Positions 63,746 through 64,000 of a DNA stretch of 64,000 nt are shown piece after piece; the first letter of the stretch is position 1; every line of letters starts with the position of its first letter. The notes below the pieces were generated by a model that was given only the letters and a program-made list of their open reading frames with translations, was not told the DNA's origin and ran no database searches. The position numbers and the translations under genes are program-made. The stretch comes from Actinocrinis sp035653575 (lineage in GTDB: Bacteria; Actinomycetota; Actinomycetes; Streptomycetales; Catenulisporaceae): positions 11,108 through 75,107 of the forward strand of contig NZ_DASRBQ010000006.1 in NCBI RefSeq assembly GCF_035653575.1. Direction: 5' to 3'.

Positions 63746-64000
63746 TCAGGCGGCCTGTGCTTGGCGCGCCCACGAAGCGTGCAACCGCGCGTAGACCCCG
63801 TCCTGTGCGACCAGCTCGCGATGCGACCCGCGCTCGACCAGTTCTCCCGCGTCGAAGACCAGCACCTCGTCCGCGGCCTGGGCGGTGGAGAGCCGGTGTG
63901 CGATGGCCACGGTCGTGCGGCCGCGGGTCAGCTCGTCGAGCGCGCGCTGGATGCGCAGCTCGGTGGCCGGGTCCACGGCCGAGGTCGCCTCGTCGAGCAG
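63746..64000 (-). CDS. ABC exporter, C-terminal part of the ATPase domain (cut by the window edge)
   Basis: Only the last ~85 residues are visible: Walker B and D-loop LLDEATSAVDPATELRIQ, then RTTVAIAHRLSTAQAADEVLVFDAGELVERGSHREL. This is the end of an ABCB-type exporter ATPase, usually fused to a six-helix membrane domain that would lie beyond 64000. It converges with the GT-C genes (30-bp gap). The substrate cannot be inferred from this fragment. Confidence 0.9.
   Translation of the reverse strand: MLDEATSAVDPATELRIQRALDELTRGRTTVAIAHRLSTAQAADEVLVFDAGELVERGSHRELVAQDGVYARLHASWARQAQAA

Overview
The window is a high-GC (about 70%), densely coded stretch of an actinobacterial chromosome. GTG/TTG starts, 4-nt ATGA/GTGA overlaps, GC-rich I-shaped terminators without U-tracts and an ANTAR regulator support this. 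The order rpsA-coaE and the block hisI, trpE, Trp-associated membrane protein, trpC, trpB, trpA, DsbA-like genes, lgt, gltB, gltD, pyk, tRNA-Leu, ANTAR regulator is what I expect in Streptomyces and its relatives. The DprE1/DprE2/UbiA set for decaprenyl-phosphoryl arabinose points to an arabinose-containing envelope. A Catenulisporales-like or other non-mycolate actinobacterium would fit, but this is inference.

Layout. 0.1-6 kb (minus): arabinose-donor genes dprE2-dprE1-ubiA, then coaE and rpsA with its own promoter and terminator. 6-9.4 kb (plus): a methyltransferase, a Wzx/MATE-type flippase and a 3-hydroxybutyrate dehydrogenase. 9.4-23 kb: a GAF-PucR regulator, a secreted PHB-depolymerase-type esterase, a branched-chain-type ABC importer with a coupled alpha/beta hydrolase, a 3-oxoacid CoA-transferase (scoAB), an MHS symporter and a 6PGDH-like oxidoreductase. 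Together these could take extracellular polyhydroxybutyrate through 3-hydroxybutyrate and acetoacetate to acetoacetyl-CoA. 23-31 kb: an HxlR/PPOX divergent pair, a stand-alone Clp N-domain protein, polA, a hotdog thioesterase, and a GH8 glycosidase flanked by two similar membrane-anchored proteins of unknown function. 31-40 kb: a complete livKHMGF operon and, divergently, a polar amino-acid ABC importer.

40-49 kb: a PdtaR-like ANTAR response regulator, a tRNA with a leucine anticodon but a short variable loop, pyruvate kinase, and gltBD glutamate synthase. 49-54.5 kb: lgt, two membrane-anchored DsbA-like thiol oxidoreductases, a cytoplasmic beta-lactamase-like serine hydrolase, a non-coding tandem duplication and a MauE/DoxX membrane protein. 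54.5-61 kb: the tryptophan operon preceded by hisI. 61-64 kb: two tandem GT-C (PIG-V-like) mannosyltransferase candidates and the C-terminus of an ABC exporter cut by the window edge.

Most of the window is core metabolism. I see no phage, integrase, IS element, CRISPR array or toxin-antitoxin system. The most unusual items are the short-variable-loop tRNA-Leu(CAA), the paralogue-like pair flanking the GH8 gene, the alanine in DprE1 at the benzothiazinone-target position, and the microhomology-bounded duplication of the mauE 3' end.
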